Assembly: GCA_022013395.1 (NCBI GenBank) | Contig: JAKLQL010000462.1 | Span: 1 to 5,847 of the forward strand | Reading direction: 5' to 3' | Source: Acetobacterium sp. | Lineage (GTDB): Bacteria; Bacillota; Clostridia; Eubacteriales; Eubacteriaceae | Length of the DNA: 5,847 nucleotides | Part shown: in pieces, positions 1 through 5,568 of the stretch | How positions within the stretch are numbered: the first letter of the stretch is position 1 | How the letters are laid out: the number at the start of each line of letters is the position of its first letter | The notes under the pieces: model-generated | Database searches by the model: none | Told to the model about the DNA's origin: nothing | What the model saw: the letters and a program-made list of their open reading frames with translations, nothing else | Translations under genes and position numbers: made by a program

Positions 1-431
1 AGATCAGTTTGTTTGGATGTAGTATGGGTGCGTATTTTAGCTTGCTGACCTACAAAGAAGAAGATTTAAAGCAGGGTATATTCCTTTCACCGGTCGTCGA
101 TATGGAAAGAATCATCAATAATATGATGACCTGGTTTAGCGTAAGTGAAGAGCAGTTGCAAACTGAAAGAGAAGTCGCAACGCCGATCGGACAGGTGTTA
201 TATTGGGATTATTATTGTTATGTTAAGGAACATTCGATAAATTCCTGGAATAAACCAACGGCAATTCTTTATGGCTCAGCTGATGATTTATGCGAATTTG
301 ATACGGTTTCGAATTTCGCCCAGCAATTTAATTGTGATCTAACCGTAATGGAACATGGCGAACATTACTTCCATACGGAAGAACAATTAGAATTTTTCAG
401 GCAATGGTTAGAAAAGCGGATAAGCATTTGA
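1..431 (+). CDS. Alpha/beta hydrolase, C-terminal part (5' end outside window)
   Basis: The reading frame is open from the first bases (codons from base 3 read I-S-L-F-G-C-S-M-G), so the gene starts before the window and about 142 residues are visible. G-C-S-M-G is the GxSxG nucleophile elbow of the alpha/beta hydrolase fold, with the candidate nucleophile Ser encoded at 21-23. Further on, ILYGSADDL supplies a candidate acid (Asp codons 282-287), and the GEHYFH segment near the C-terminus supplies a candidate catalytic His (codon 363-365). Spacing and order fit a Ser-Asp-His triad. The protein ends in the usual amphipathic last helix (EEQLEFFRQWLEKR). It is probably a cytosolic esterase or peptidase-like hydrolase; the substrate cannot be told from this part. 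The TTG at base 9 is not the real start, because it falls inside the strand leading into the nucleophile elbow. The fold is secure and the function open. Confidence 0.85.
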   Translation, partial: ISLFGCSMGAYFSLLTYKEEDLKQGIFLSPVVDMERIINNMMTWFSVSEEQLQTEREVATPIGQVLYWDYYCYVKEHSINSWNKPTAILYGSADDLCEFDTVSNFAQQFNCDLTVMEHGEHYFHTEEQLEFFRQWLEKRISI

Positions 432-460
432 AGCTAGTTCGGTTTTAATGGGAAAAGAAG

Positions 461-466
461 AGGAGG
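461..466 (+). promoter_or_regulatory. Ribosome binding site for the QueG-like gene (GTG start)
   Basis: AGGAGG lies 6 bases before GTG 473. It is a near-perfect anti-Shine-Dalgarno match and fixes the non-ATG start. No convincing promoter is visible in the 41-base gap after the hydrolase stop, so co-transcription with the hydrolase is possible. Confidence 0.8.
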
Positions 467-472
467 GTTAAA

Positions 473-1174
473 GTGAAAGAAGGAATCAGAAAAAGGGTTT
501 TGGAGTTGGGCGCAGATGTTTGTGGTTTTGCAAGTGTTGAACGATTTGTTCAGGCACCTGAGGGATTTCACCCGTGCGATCTTTATGATGACTGCAAAGC
601 TGTTATTGTGATAGGTTTTGCTTTGCCAAAAAGCCTGTTCGAAGTGAAACCGGATTTATTATATGGATATTTTAATAATCTGACAATTCCCAAGGTGGAT
701 CAGCTTGGAATGATGACTGCAAGAATAATCGAGGATGCCTATGGTGGCACAGCCGTTCCGGTGCCGTGTGATGCACCCTATGACTATTGGGACACTGAAA
801 AAATGGAGGGACGGGGCTTAATCTCGATGAAACACGCGGCCATCAATGCTGGGATTGGAACCTTGGGCAAAAACACCTTGCTGCTCGATACAAAATTCGG
901 CAACCGACTAACCGTTGGCGTAATCCTGACAAATCTCGAATTAGGATCAGATGACTATGCCGAATCCATTTGCATTGAAGGTTGCAATTTATGTATAAAA
1001 AACTGTCCGGCTCAAGCAATAAAAGAAGAATCCGTTATTCAGAAATTATGTCGGAACAATGCCTATGGAAAAACAGCAAGAGGTTTTGATACCGTTGTTT
1101 GCAATAAATGCCGCACGGTATGCCCGATGCGTTTTGGGGACAAAAATTATCGAGACGAGATTCTTTATGGCTGA
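473..1174 (+). CDS. QueG-like 4Fe-4S double-cluster protein (short form)
   Basis: This 233-residue protein begins at GTG, with an AGGAGG ribosome binding site at 461-466 and a 6-base spacer. The N-terminal half resembles the cobalamin-binding region of epoxyqueuosine reductase (QueG). Residues 126-138 (AGIGTLGKNTLLL) match the conserved G-x-G-x-x-G-K-N-T-L segment of that family. The C-terminal part carries ferredoxin-like cysteines: C167, C171, C174 and C178-P, then C193, C210, C213 and C217-P, enough for two [4Fe-4S] clusters. True QueG is much longer (about 350-390 residues) and ends in HEAT-like repeats used for tRNA binding; that part is absent. It is therefore likely a cytosolic redox protein of the QueG-like group, common in strict anaerobes, rather than proven QueG, although automatic annotation often calls these epoxyqueuosine reductase. 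No tRNA-modification gene lies next to it. Family confidence is high; substrate is unknown. Confidence 0.85.
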   Translation: MKEGIRKRVLELGADVCGFASVERFVQAPEGFHPCDLYDDCKAVIVIGFALPKSLFEVKPDLLYGYFNNLTIPKVDQLGMMTARIIEDAYGGTAVPVPCDAPYDYWDTEKMEGRGLISMKHAAINAGIGTLGKNTLLLDTKFGNRLTVGVILTNLELGSDDYAESICIEGCNLCIKNCPAQAIKEESVIQKLCRNNAYGKTARGFDTVVCNKCRTVCPMRFGDKNYRDEILYG

Positions 1175-1233
1175 AAAAATGACGAAAGAATAAAAAGCTT
1201 AAAAGCAAAGTAGTGGCAGCCATCAACCAAATT

Positions 1234-1241
1234 GGAAGGAG
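1234..1241 (+). promoter_or_regulatory. Ribosome binding site deciding the TTG start of the ATPase
   Basis: GGAAGGAG ends 6 bases before TTG 1248. The next in-frame ATG (residue 25, base 1320) falls inside a conserved-looking N-terminal strand region and has no such site, so TTG is preferred. Confidence 0.7.
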
Positions 1242-1247
1242 CCTCAG

Positions 1248-1943
1248 TTGGAACAAAATTATATCAGTAGTGTGCGACTCAGTTCGCCAGTGGACGAAGA
1301 CTCTTATCTTCACCGCCTTATGGTGGTGCGCCATCTGACACAGATGAAAACGCTGTATTTTCCCAAAGCAGTGACTTTTTTTGTCGGCGAAAATGGCACG
1401 GGAAAATCAACCTTATTGGAAGCGATTGCGGTGGCCTTTGGTTTTAATGCAGAGGGTGGTACGCGCAATTTTAGCTTTTCTACCAGCGCAACCCACTCTG
1501 ATTTACATCGTCACCTGACGCTTTCGCGAAGAACCTATCCCAAGGATGGCTTCTTTCTAAGAGCTGAAAGCTTTTACAATGCGGCCAGTTATCTGGATGA
1601 AGTTTATGAAGCGGAATTCCAGAACCAGTTGCCAACCGCCTACGGCGATCGGTCACTGCATAACCAGTCCCATGGCGAGAGCTTCTTGTCATTGGTGGAA
1701 AACCGCTTTAACGGAAACGGAATTTATTTGCTGGACGAGCCTGAAGCCGCACTTTCGCCCAGCCGGCTGATGACCTTGCTAGTACATATCAACGAACTGG
1801 TACGGCAAAATTCCCAGTTTATCATCGCCACACATTCTCCCATTCTGATGGCCTATCCAGAAGCAGAAATATATCAGATGTCCGAAGAGGGTATCCATTC
1901 GGTGGATTATCGGGAGACGGAACACTATCAGTTGACGCGGTGA
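1248..1943 (+). CDS. Small stand-alone ABC/AAA-type ATPase (COG3910-like), apparently C-terminally truncated by TGA
   Basis: The 231-residue protein starts at TTG with a strong ribosome binding site. It carries a full ABC-type ATPase core: Walker A GENGTGKST at 47-55, a short signature SHGE at 141-144, Walker B IYLLDEP at 159-165 (D163, E164), the D-loop-like segment EAALSP, and the switch His in IIATHSP (H196). Both halves of the ATPase are close together with only a short insert (about residues 70-135), as in the predicted ATPases of the COG3910 type. These are soluble and lack a transporter partner; their cellular role is unknown to me. The C-terminus is odd. After TGA 1941-1943 the same frame continues as FLENPEKMLHYLLAED before a second TGA at 1992-1994, which looks like the normal end of such proteins (a full length near 248). 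All catalytic motifs lie before the first TGA, so the short product may still fold. Nothing next to it suggests a nuclease partner as in two-gene defence systems. Confidence 0.85.
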   Translation: MEQNYISSVRLSSPVDEDSYLHRLMVVRHLTQMKTLYFPKAVTFFVGENGTGKSTLLEAIAVAFGFNAEGGTRNFSFSTSATHSDLHRHLTLSRRTYPKDGFFLRAESFYNAASYLDEVYEAEFQNQLPTAYGDRSLHNQSHGESFLSLVENRFNGNGIYLLDEPEAALSPSRLMTLLVHINELVRQNSQFIIATHSPILMAYPEAEIYQMSEEGIHSVDYRETEHYQLTR

Positions 1944-1994
1944 TTCCTAGAAAATCCCGAAAAGATGCTGCATTATTTGCTGGCAGAGGATTGA
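1944..1994 (+). other. In-frame C-terminal remnant of the ATPase beyond the TGA
   Basis: The 16 codons after TGA 1941-1943 stay in the ATPase frame and read FLENPEKMLHYLLAED, then TGA at 1992-1994. An amphipathic tail following a segment such as HYQLTR is what I expect at the end of this ATPase family, from memory of the family. I infer that it is former, or still readable, coding sequence split off by a stop codon. No start codon or ribosome binding site supports separate translation. Confidence 0.6.
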
Positions 1995-2019
1995 CAAAAC
2001 CTTGGTAAAGGGATATTCT
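1991..2019 (+). promoter_or_regulatory. Sigma-A-like promoter of the abrB-like/ABC operon
   Basis: A perfect -35 box TTGACA (1991-1996) is followed by a 17-base spacer and the -10 box TATTCT (2014-2019, four of six matches to TATAAT). Transcription would start near 2026, leaving a leader of about 50 bases before ATG 2078. The -35 box overlaps the second TGA of the upstream ATPase frame. Confidence 0.75.
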
Positions 2020-2021
2020 TG

Positions 2022-2056
2022 TGATAAGTAGTACAAATCATACTTATCATACTTAT
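2022..2056 (+). promoter_or_regulatory. Candidate operator: inverted plus direct repeats in the leader
   Basis: TGATAAGTA (2022-2030) and TACTTATCA (2041-2049) are perfect 9-base inverted repeats with a 10-base spacer. CATACTTAT occurs twice directly in tandem (2039-2047 and 2048-2056). Together there are three ATACTTAT/ATAAGTA-type half sites starting just after the -10 box, over the likely transcription start. This position suits a repressor; the first gene downstream encodes a DNA-binding AbrB-like protein, so autoregulation is the simplest inference. The inverted pair could also form a short RNA hairpin. Confidence 0.6.
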
Positions 2057-2066
2057 AGCACGGGAT

Positions 2067-2071
2067 GGAGG
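2067..2071 (+). promoter_or_regulatory. Ribosome binding site deciding the start of the abrB-like gene
   Basis: GGAGG lies 6 bases before ATG 2078. The frame is open up to a GTG at 2021, but that start would sit at the -10 box and take in the operator repeats, so ATG 2078 is chosen. Confidence 0.8.
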
Positions 2072-2077
2072 AAAATA

Positions 2078-2311
2078 ATGACTCAACCAAAAGGAAAATA
2101 TGCCTGGACTGTCAAGGTCGGTGAAAAAGGTCAAATTGTCATTCCCAAAGAAGCACGGGATATATTTAATATTAAACCGGGCGACACACTAATCTTGCTG
2201 GGAGATGAAGAACAGGGGATTGCGATTCCGCCTAAAAATATGTTTGCCAGGATTTCGCAAATGGTTTTTGGTGGAGTCGCCTCTGATTCAAACAAAGGCG
2301 ATGAAAAATGA
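2078..2311 (+). CDS. AbrB/MazE/SpoVT-family transcriptional regulator
   Basis: This 77-residue protein has one SpoVT/AbrB swapped-hairpin DNA-binding domain at about residues 8-50. The hallmark run is VGEKGQIVIPKEARDIFNI followed by KPGD and a short beta segment (TLILLGDEEQGIAI). Such domains dimerise and bind DNA as beta-barrels. The tail (about 51-77) is short, hydrophilic and of unknown function; there is no toxin gene next to it, so an antitoxin role is unlikely. Its stop overlaps the start of the ABC ATPase gene by ATGA, showing translational coupling, so it is most likely the dedicated regulator of that transporter. The repeats between promoter and start are its probable binding site. 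Comparable two-component ABC operons in Bacillota often use a GntR-type (YtrA) regulator in this place; here an AbrB-type protein takes it. Confidence 0.9.
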   Translation: MTQPKGKYAWTVKVGEKGQIVIPKEARDIFNIKPGDTLILLGDEEQGIAIPPKNMFARISQMVFGGVASDSNKGDEK

Positions 2312-3144
2312 GCGTTTTAGCGGTTAGTAATCTTTGCAAAAGATATAATCAATTTCAACTGGATAATGTTTCTTTTGTGTTGGAACAGGGCACCATCACT
2401 GGTTTTATTGGTCGCAACGGAGCCGGTAAAACCACAACGCTTAAGGCCCTACTGAACTTTGTTCATCCAGACGATGGTGAGATTTTATTTTTCGGAAAAA
2501 GTTTTAAAGCGAATGAATTTGAAATCAAACAGAAAATCGGTTTTGTTGCAGGCGGGATTAATTATTACCCCAAAAAGAAGATCAAAACAATTACCGCAAC
2601 CACCCGGCGTTTCTACGCGAATTGGGATGAACAAGCCTATCAACATTATATGGAACGATTTGCACTGGACGAAAACAAAACCCCTGATGAATTATCCGCT
2701 GGAATGAAAGTGAAATATGCACTTGTTCTGGCGCTTTCACATCATGCAGAGTTGTTAATTTTGGACGAAGCCACCAGCGGTCTTGATCCGATTTCGAGAG
2801 ATGATTTACTCGATGTCTTTTTGGGACTAACAAAAGATGGGATCACCATTTTATTTTCAACCCACATTACCTCAGATCTGGATAAATGTGCGGATAAAAT
2901 TATCTATATCCAGCATGGTAAAGTGCGGGCAGACAGCGATATTGAATCATTTTTGGTGCAGTATAAAGTGCTGGAATTTTCAGAGGAACAACTAAATGAT
3001 GATTTAAGAGCCAAACTGATCGGATCTAAACAGACCAAGCATGGATATAGTGCGTTAATTAAATCGACAGATGCGAATAATAGCGGTGCAAAAGTGACCG
3101 ATGCGGATTTGGAATCGATTATGATTCATTTGGAAAAGGAGTGA
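2308..3144 (+). CDS. ABC transporter ATP-binding protein (YtrB-like, ABC-2 exporter type)
   Basis: This 278-residue ATPase energises the membrane protein encoded next. Motifs are Walker A GRNGAGKTT at 35-43, signature LSAGM at 129-133 (variant of LSGGQ), Walker B LLILDE at 149-154, D-loop SGLDP at 157-161 and switch H186. The usual Q-loop glutamine is missing: the IGFV strand (77-80) is followed by A-G-G, with G82 at the Gln position. After the ATPase domain comes a tail of about 70 residues (about 210-278) typical of exporter-type ATPases of the YtrB/BcrA-like group. The ATG overlaps the abrB-like stop (ATGA), and the permease gene follows after 7 bases. It acts on the inner face of the membrane, presumably as a dimer. 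The substrate is unknown; related operons in Bacillota respond to cell-envelope stress or antibiotics, or have no known role. Confidence 0.92.
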   Translation: MSVLAVSNLCKRYNQFQLDNVSFVLEQGTITGFIGRNGAGKTTTLKALLNFVHPDDGEILFFGKSFKANEFEIKQKIGFVAGGINYYPKKKIKTITATTRRFYANWDEQAYQHYMERFALDENKTPDELSAGMKVKYALVLALSHHAELLILDEATSGLDPISRDDLLDVFLGLTKDGITILFSTHITSDLDKCADKIIYIQHGKVRADSDIESFLVQYKVLEFSEEQLNDDLRAKLIGSKQTKHGYSALIKSTDANNSGAKVTDADLESIMIHLEKE

Positions 3145-3151
3145 TGTAAAA

Positions 3152-3799
3152 ATGGATAATCTGCTTTATAAAGAATTCAAGCTAGCCATGCACCCGACAT
3201 CACTTATTTTTTTATCTTTGTCATCAATGATGCTGGTCTGGAATTATCCGTTTTATGTGACATTTTTCTACACCAGTCTGGGGATCTTCTTTATGTGTCT
3301 AAGCGGTCGGGAAAATAACGACATTTTTTATACCATGATGCTCCCGGTTTGCAAAAAAGATATTGTTAAATCACGATTCTTATTTGTCGTTATGATTCAG
3401 ATGGCACAGGTATTAACAGCAATCCCCTTTGCATATATCAGAAGCTTATATGATTTGCCGGGCAATCAGGTCGGGATTGATGCGAACACGGCCTTTTTCG
3501 GGTTATCCTTTTTAATGATGGGCCTTTTCAATCTTGTCTTTTTCACCAATTACTACAAAAATACCGACAAGGTTGGGGCTGCTTTTGGTTGGGGGAGTCT
3601 GGTGATGACCGTTTTCATGATCATTGCGGAAGCAAGTGCCCATGTTGTGCCATTTATGAAGAATTATCTGGATACGAAAGATCCGGATTTTATTGAATAC
3701 AAGCTGATGGTATTAGTCATTGGCATTTTAGTTTATAGTGTGCTGACTCTGGTTGCCTACAAAAAATCGGTAAGATCTTTTGAATCATTGGATTTATAG
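3152..3799 (+). CDS. ABC-2 transporter permease (ABC2_membrane_5-like)
   Basis: This 215-residue integral membrane protein has about six predicted helices (roughly 16-30, 34-52, 75-97, 113-132, 144-165 and 184-203). Between helices 2 and 3 lies the cytosolic segment NDIFYTMMLPVCKKDIVKSR, which matches the L-P-V-x-(K/R)-K-D-I-V-x-(S/A)-(R/K) signature of short ABC-2 permeases of the PF13346 type. The N-terminus (DNLLYKEFKL) is the short amphipathic start usual in this family. The start has AAGGAG at 3136-3141, overlapping the end of the ATPase gene. With the ATPase it would form a 2+2 exporter. No separate substrate-binding or extracytoplasmic domain is present, so export, or release of a compound from the membrane, is more likely than uptake. 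The substrate is unknown. Confidence 0.88.
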   Translation: MDNLLYKEFKLAMHPTSLIFLSLSSMMLVWNYPFYVTFFYTSLGIFFMCLSGRENNDIFYTMMLPVCKKDIVKSRFLFVVMIQMAQVLTAIPFAYIRSLYDLPGNQVGIDANTAFFGLSFLMMGLFNLVFFTNYYKNTDKVGAAFGWGSLVMTVFMIIAEASAHVVPFMKNYLDTKDPDFIEYKLMVLVIGILVYSVLTLVAYKKSVRSFESLDL

Positions 3800-3807
3800 C
3801 AAAAAAA

Positions 3808-3815
3808 GGGGGGAG
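3808..3815 (+). promoter_or_regulatory. G-rich ribosome binding site deciding the start of the split-barrel gene
   Basis: GGGGGGAG lies 9 bases before ATG 3825 and directly after a run of seven A (3801-3807). The frame is open back to ATG 3780, but that start lies inside the permease gene without a good site, so ATG 3825 is preferred. The A7-G6 tract is a possible slippage site in replication. Confidence 0.65.
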
Positions 3816-3824
3816 ATAGTTTAT

Positions 3825-4244
3825 ATGAATGATCAATGTCAGACAATCGGCAATTTAATTGATCAGCAGAGTGTTGCTTTTATAAGCTCTGTTGATGATC
3901 AAGGATTTCCAAATACAAAGGCGATGTTGCCCCCAAGAAAGAGAGAAGGAATAAAAACATTTTATTTTACGACCAATACGTCTTCAGTGAGAGTCGCACA
4001 ATATCGATATAATCCTAAGGCATGCATATATTTTTGCGATAAAGATTTGTTTCGTGGAATAATGCTTAAAGGAACAATGGCAATTCTAGAGGATGCTAAA
4101 AGCAAAGCGATGATCTGGCAGGAAGGTGATACAATGTATTATTCGGGGGGAGTAACCGATCCAGATTATTGTGTTTTAAAATTTACTGCCGAAACGGGAA
4201 GATTTTATAGTGATTTTAACTCAGAAGAATTCAATATTGTATAA
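3825..4244 (+). CDS. Pyridoxamine 5'-phosphate oxidase-family protein (flavin-binding split barrel)
   Basis: This 139-residue soluble protein has the PNPOx-like split-barrel pattern. A first strand pair is at 17-35 (VAFISSVDDQGFPNTKAM), then TFYFTTNTSS at 45-54, the helix with VAQYRYNPKACIYF at 57-70, a GTMAILED strand at 83-90, a WQEGDTMYYSGG loop at 98-109 and the closing DPDYCVLKF strand at 112-120. The S/T-T-N-T-S-S and N-P-K-A stretches are typical of the general-stress-protein-26-like group, which binds FMN, F420 or haem rather than making pyridoxal phosphate. Length is normal for the group. It follows the permease gene after 25 bases and could be transcribed with it, but no functional link to the transporter is evident. 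The physiological substrate is unknown. Confidence 0.85.
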   Translation: MNDQCQTIGNLIDQQSVAFISSVDDQGFPNTKAMLPPRKREGIKTFYFTTNTSSVRVAQYRYNPKACIYFCDKDLFRGIMLKGTMAILEDAKSKAMIWQEGDTMYYSGGVTDPDYCVLKFTAETGRFYSDFNSEEFNIV

Positions 4245-4245
4245 T
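4216..4245 (+). promoter_or_regulatory. Possible promoter for the DUF1801-MBL gene
   Basis: A perfect TATAAT (4240-4245) lies at the end of the upstream gene, with TTAACT (4216-4221, four of six matches to TTGACA) 18 bases before it. The start would be near 4252, giving a leader of about 70 bases. The region is very AT-rich, so chance matches are likely. Confidence 0.4.
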
Positions 4246-4268
4246 ATACAGTAAGCTATATTGAATTC
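4227..4268 (+). repeat. 11-bp perfect inverted repeat with a nested small hairpin
   Basis: GAATTCAATAT (4227-4237) and ATATTGAATTC (4258-4268) are perfect inverted arms around a 20-base loop. Inside the loop, TGTAT (4238-4242) and ATACA (4246-4250) can pair. The second outer arm also lies in the 12-bp palindrome ATTGAATTCAAT. It covers the last codons and stop of the split-barrel gene. The stem has little GC and no U-run follows, so it is a poor intrinsic terminator; it may be an operator or an mRNA-end stabiliser. Confidence 0.5.
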
Positions 4269-4322
4269 AATGATCAAGTAGGCTCTCAGGCAATAAGCTG
4301 AACGAGCGGGGAAGGAAAAACC

Positions 4323-5543
4323 ATGAAACCTCAAAAGATAAATACAATTGATGACTATATCGCAACGTTTCCAGAAGCGGTGCAGGAAAAGCTAAAGCAG
4401 CTCCGGGAGACCATCCAGGCCGCCGCGCCAGAAGCGACTGAAAAGATAAGTTACCAAATGCCGACCTTTTACTTAAATGGTAACTTGGTCCATTTTGCTG
4501 CGTTTAAAAACCATATTGGCTTTTATCCGACACCGTCAGCGATGGAACAATTTAAAGAACCGCTTTCGGTTTATCAGCAGGGAAAGGGATCGGTTCAATT
4601 TCCAATGAGTGAAGTGTTGCCGCTTGATTTGATCACCGAAATGGTTAAAGCACGGGTCCTTGAAAATCAGAGCAAGGCCGAAGCAAAGAACCATTATCCA
4701 GCGAAAAAGAACAAAAAGCCGGAGCATCAGGCAGCCACCAAAGAAAAACTAATCATTCTGGGAACCGGGAATGCAGCGGTAACGAAATGTTACAATACCT
4801 GTTTTGCTATCCAAAAGAATAAAGAATTTTTTCTGGTTGATACAGGCGGGGGCAATGGGATTCTGACCCAATTGGAAAAAGCTGAGATTTCATTGGATCA
4901 GATTCACGAAATATTCATCAGTCATGAACACACTGATCATCTGCTGGGGATTATTTGGCTCATTCGGATGATTTCAGCTCGGATGAAAAACGGCTCTTAT
5001 CAGGGAAAGTTAAATATTTATTGTCACACAGAATTGAAGAAAACCATCTTGACGATTGTGAAATTAACGATCCCGGATAAGTTTGTCAAAATGATCGGCG
5101 ACCGAATTTTATTCCATCAGGTAAAAGACGAAAAAGTTCAGGAAATTCTGGGATATCCGGTGATGTTCTTTGATATTCGATCAACCAAAGCCAAACAATT
5201 CGGGTTTTCACTGAAACTGGAATCGGGCAAAAAACTGGTCTTTTTGGGAGACGAACCCTATCGTGAACACGAATATGACTATGCATATCAAGCCGATTGG
5301 CTACTGCATGAAGCCTTTTGTCGTTATGCGGATCGGAAGCAGTTCTTACCCTATGAAAAAGATCATACGACCGTTAAAGAGGCTTGTGAAACCGCCGAAA
5401 CGTTGGAAGTCGCCAATCTGATTCTTTATCATACCGAAGATAGCAATCTGGCCAAGCGAGCCGTTTTATATAAGCAAGAAGGCAGCGGTTACTATCAGGG
5501 AAATCTCTACGTACCGGACGATTTAACAGTTTTTGATTTGTAA
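4323..5543 (+). CDS. DUF1801 domain fused to RNase Z-like MBL-fold metallohydrolase
   Basis: This 406-residue fusion starts at ATG after GAAGGA (4311-4316). Residues 1-113 are a complete DUF1801 domain (YdhG-like): IDDYIATFPE, LRETIQAAAPEATEKISYQMPTFY, the HFAAFKNHIGFYP core and the closing GKGSVQFPMSEVLP. These normally occur as separate proteins of about 110-130 residues. A charged linker at about 114-141 joins it to an MBL-fold domain at 142-406. That half opens with IILGTGNA and holds the metal motif HEHTDH (H201, H203, D205, H206), D310 in FLGDEPY, the H-E-A motif at H329, H348 in DHTTVKEA and H370 in LYHTED, the RNase Z order. The expected His before the G-F strand is apparently R286. 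The substrate may be RNA or a small phosphoester; true tRNA 3' processing is not shown. No internal start with a ribosome binding site is visible at the junction. Confidence 0.88.
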   Translation: MKPQKINTIDDYIATFPEAVQEKLKQLRETIQAAAPEATEKISYQMPTFYLNGNLVHFAAFKNHIGFYPTPSAMEQFKEPLSVYQQGKGSVQFPMSEVLPLDLITEMVKARVLENQSKAEAKNHYPAKKNKKPEHQAATKEKLIILGTGNAAVTKCYNTCFAIQKNKEFFLVDTGGGNGILTQLEKAEISLDQIHEIFISHEHTDHLLGIIWLIRMISARMKNGSYQGKLNIYCHTELKKTILTIVKLTIPDKFVKMIGDRILFHQVKDEKVQEILGYPVMFFDIRSTKAKQFGFSLKLESGKKLVFLGDEPYREHEYDYAYQADWLLHEAFCRYADRKQFLPYEKDHTTVKEACETAETLEVANLILYHTEDSNLAKRAVLYKQEGSGYYQGNLYVPDDLTVFDL

Positions 5544-5546
5544 TAA

Positions 5547-5568
5547 AACAACCGCAAAAGTAGTTGTT
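5547..5568 (+). terminator. Weak hairpin after the MBL fusion gene
   Basis: AACAAC (5547-5552) pairs with GTTGTT (5563-5568) around a 10-base loop, right after the stop codon. Only two of the six pairs are G-C and no U-run follows, so it is at best a weak terminator. Confidence 0.2.

Noticed and set aside
1035..1334. 99-codon open frame on the minus strand
   Set aside because: It is antisense to the cysteine-rich end of the QueG-like gene and the start of the ATPase gene, has no supporting start site, and its composition looks like a shadow of the coding strand.
1248..1943. ATPase as part of an OLD-, Gabija- or retron-like defence system
   Set aside because: No nuclease, helicase, reverse transcriptase or TOPRIM domain is fused or adjacent, and the protein fits the small stand-alone ATPase type.
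1941..1994. Selenocysteine recoding of the ATPase TGA
   Set aside because: The codon does not fall at a cysteine or redox site and only a 4-bp stem is visible downstream, far short of a bacterial SECIS element.
2021..2077. Upstream extension of the abrB-like gene to GTG 2021
   Set aside because: It would start at the -10 box, encode the operator repeats and lack a ribosome binding site; ATG 2078 has GGAGG at the right distance.
2078..2311. AbrB-like protein as a MazE-type antitoxin
   Set aside because: No toxin gene lies next to it, and the start/stop overlap ties it to an ABC ATPase instead.
3780..3824. Upstream extension of the split-barrel gene to ATG 3780
   Set aside because: It lies inside the permease gene and the added residues do not look like the family's N-terminus; ATG 3825 follows a G-rich ribosome binding site.
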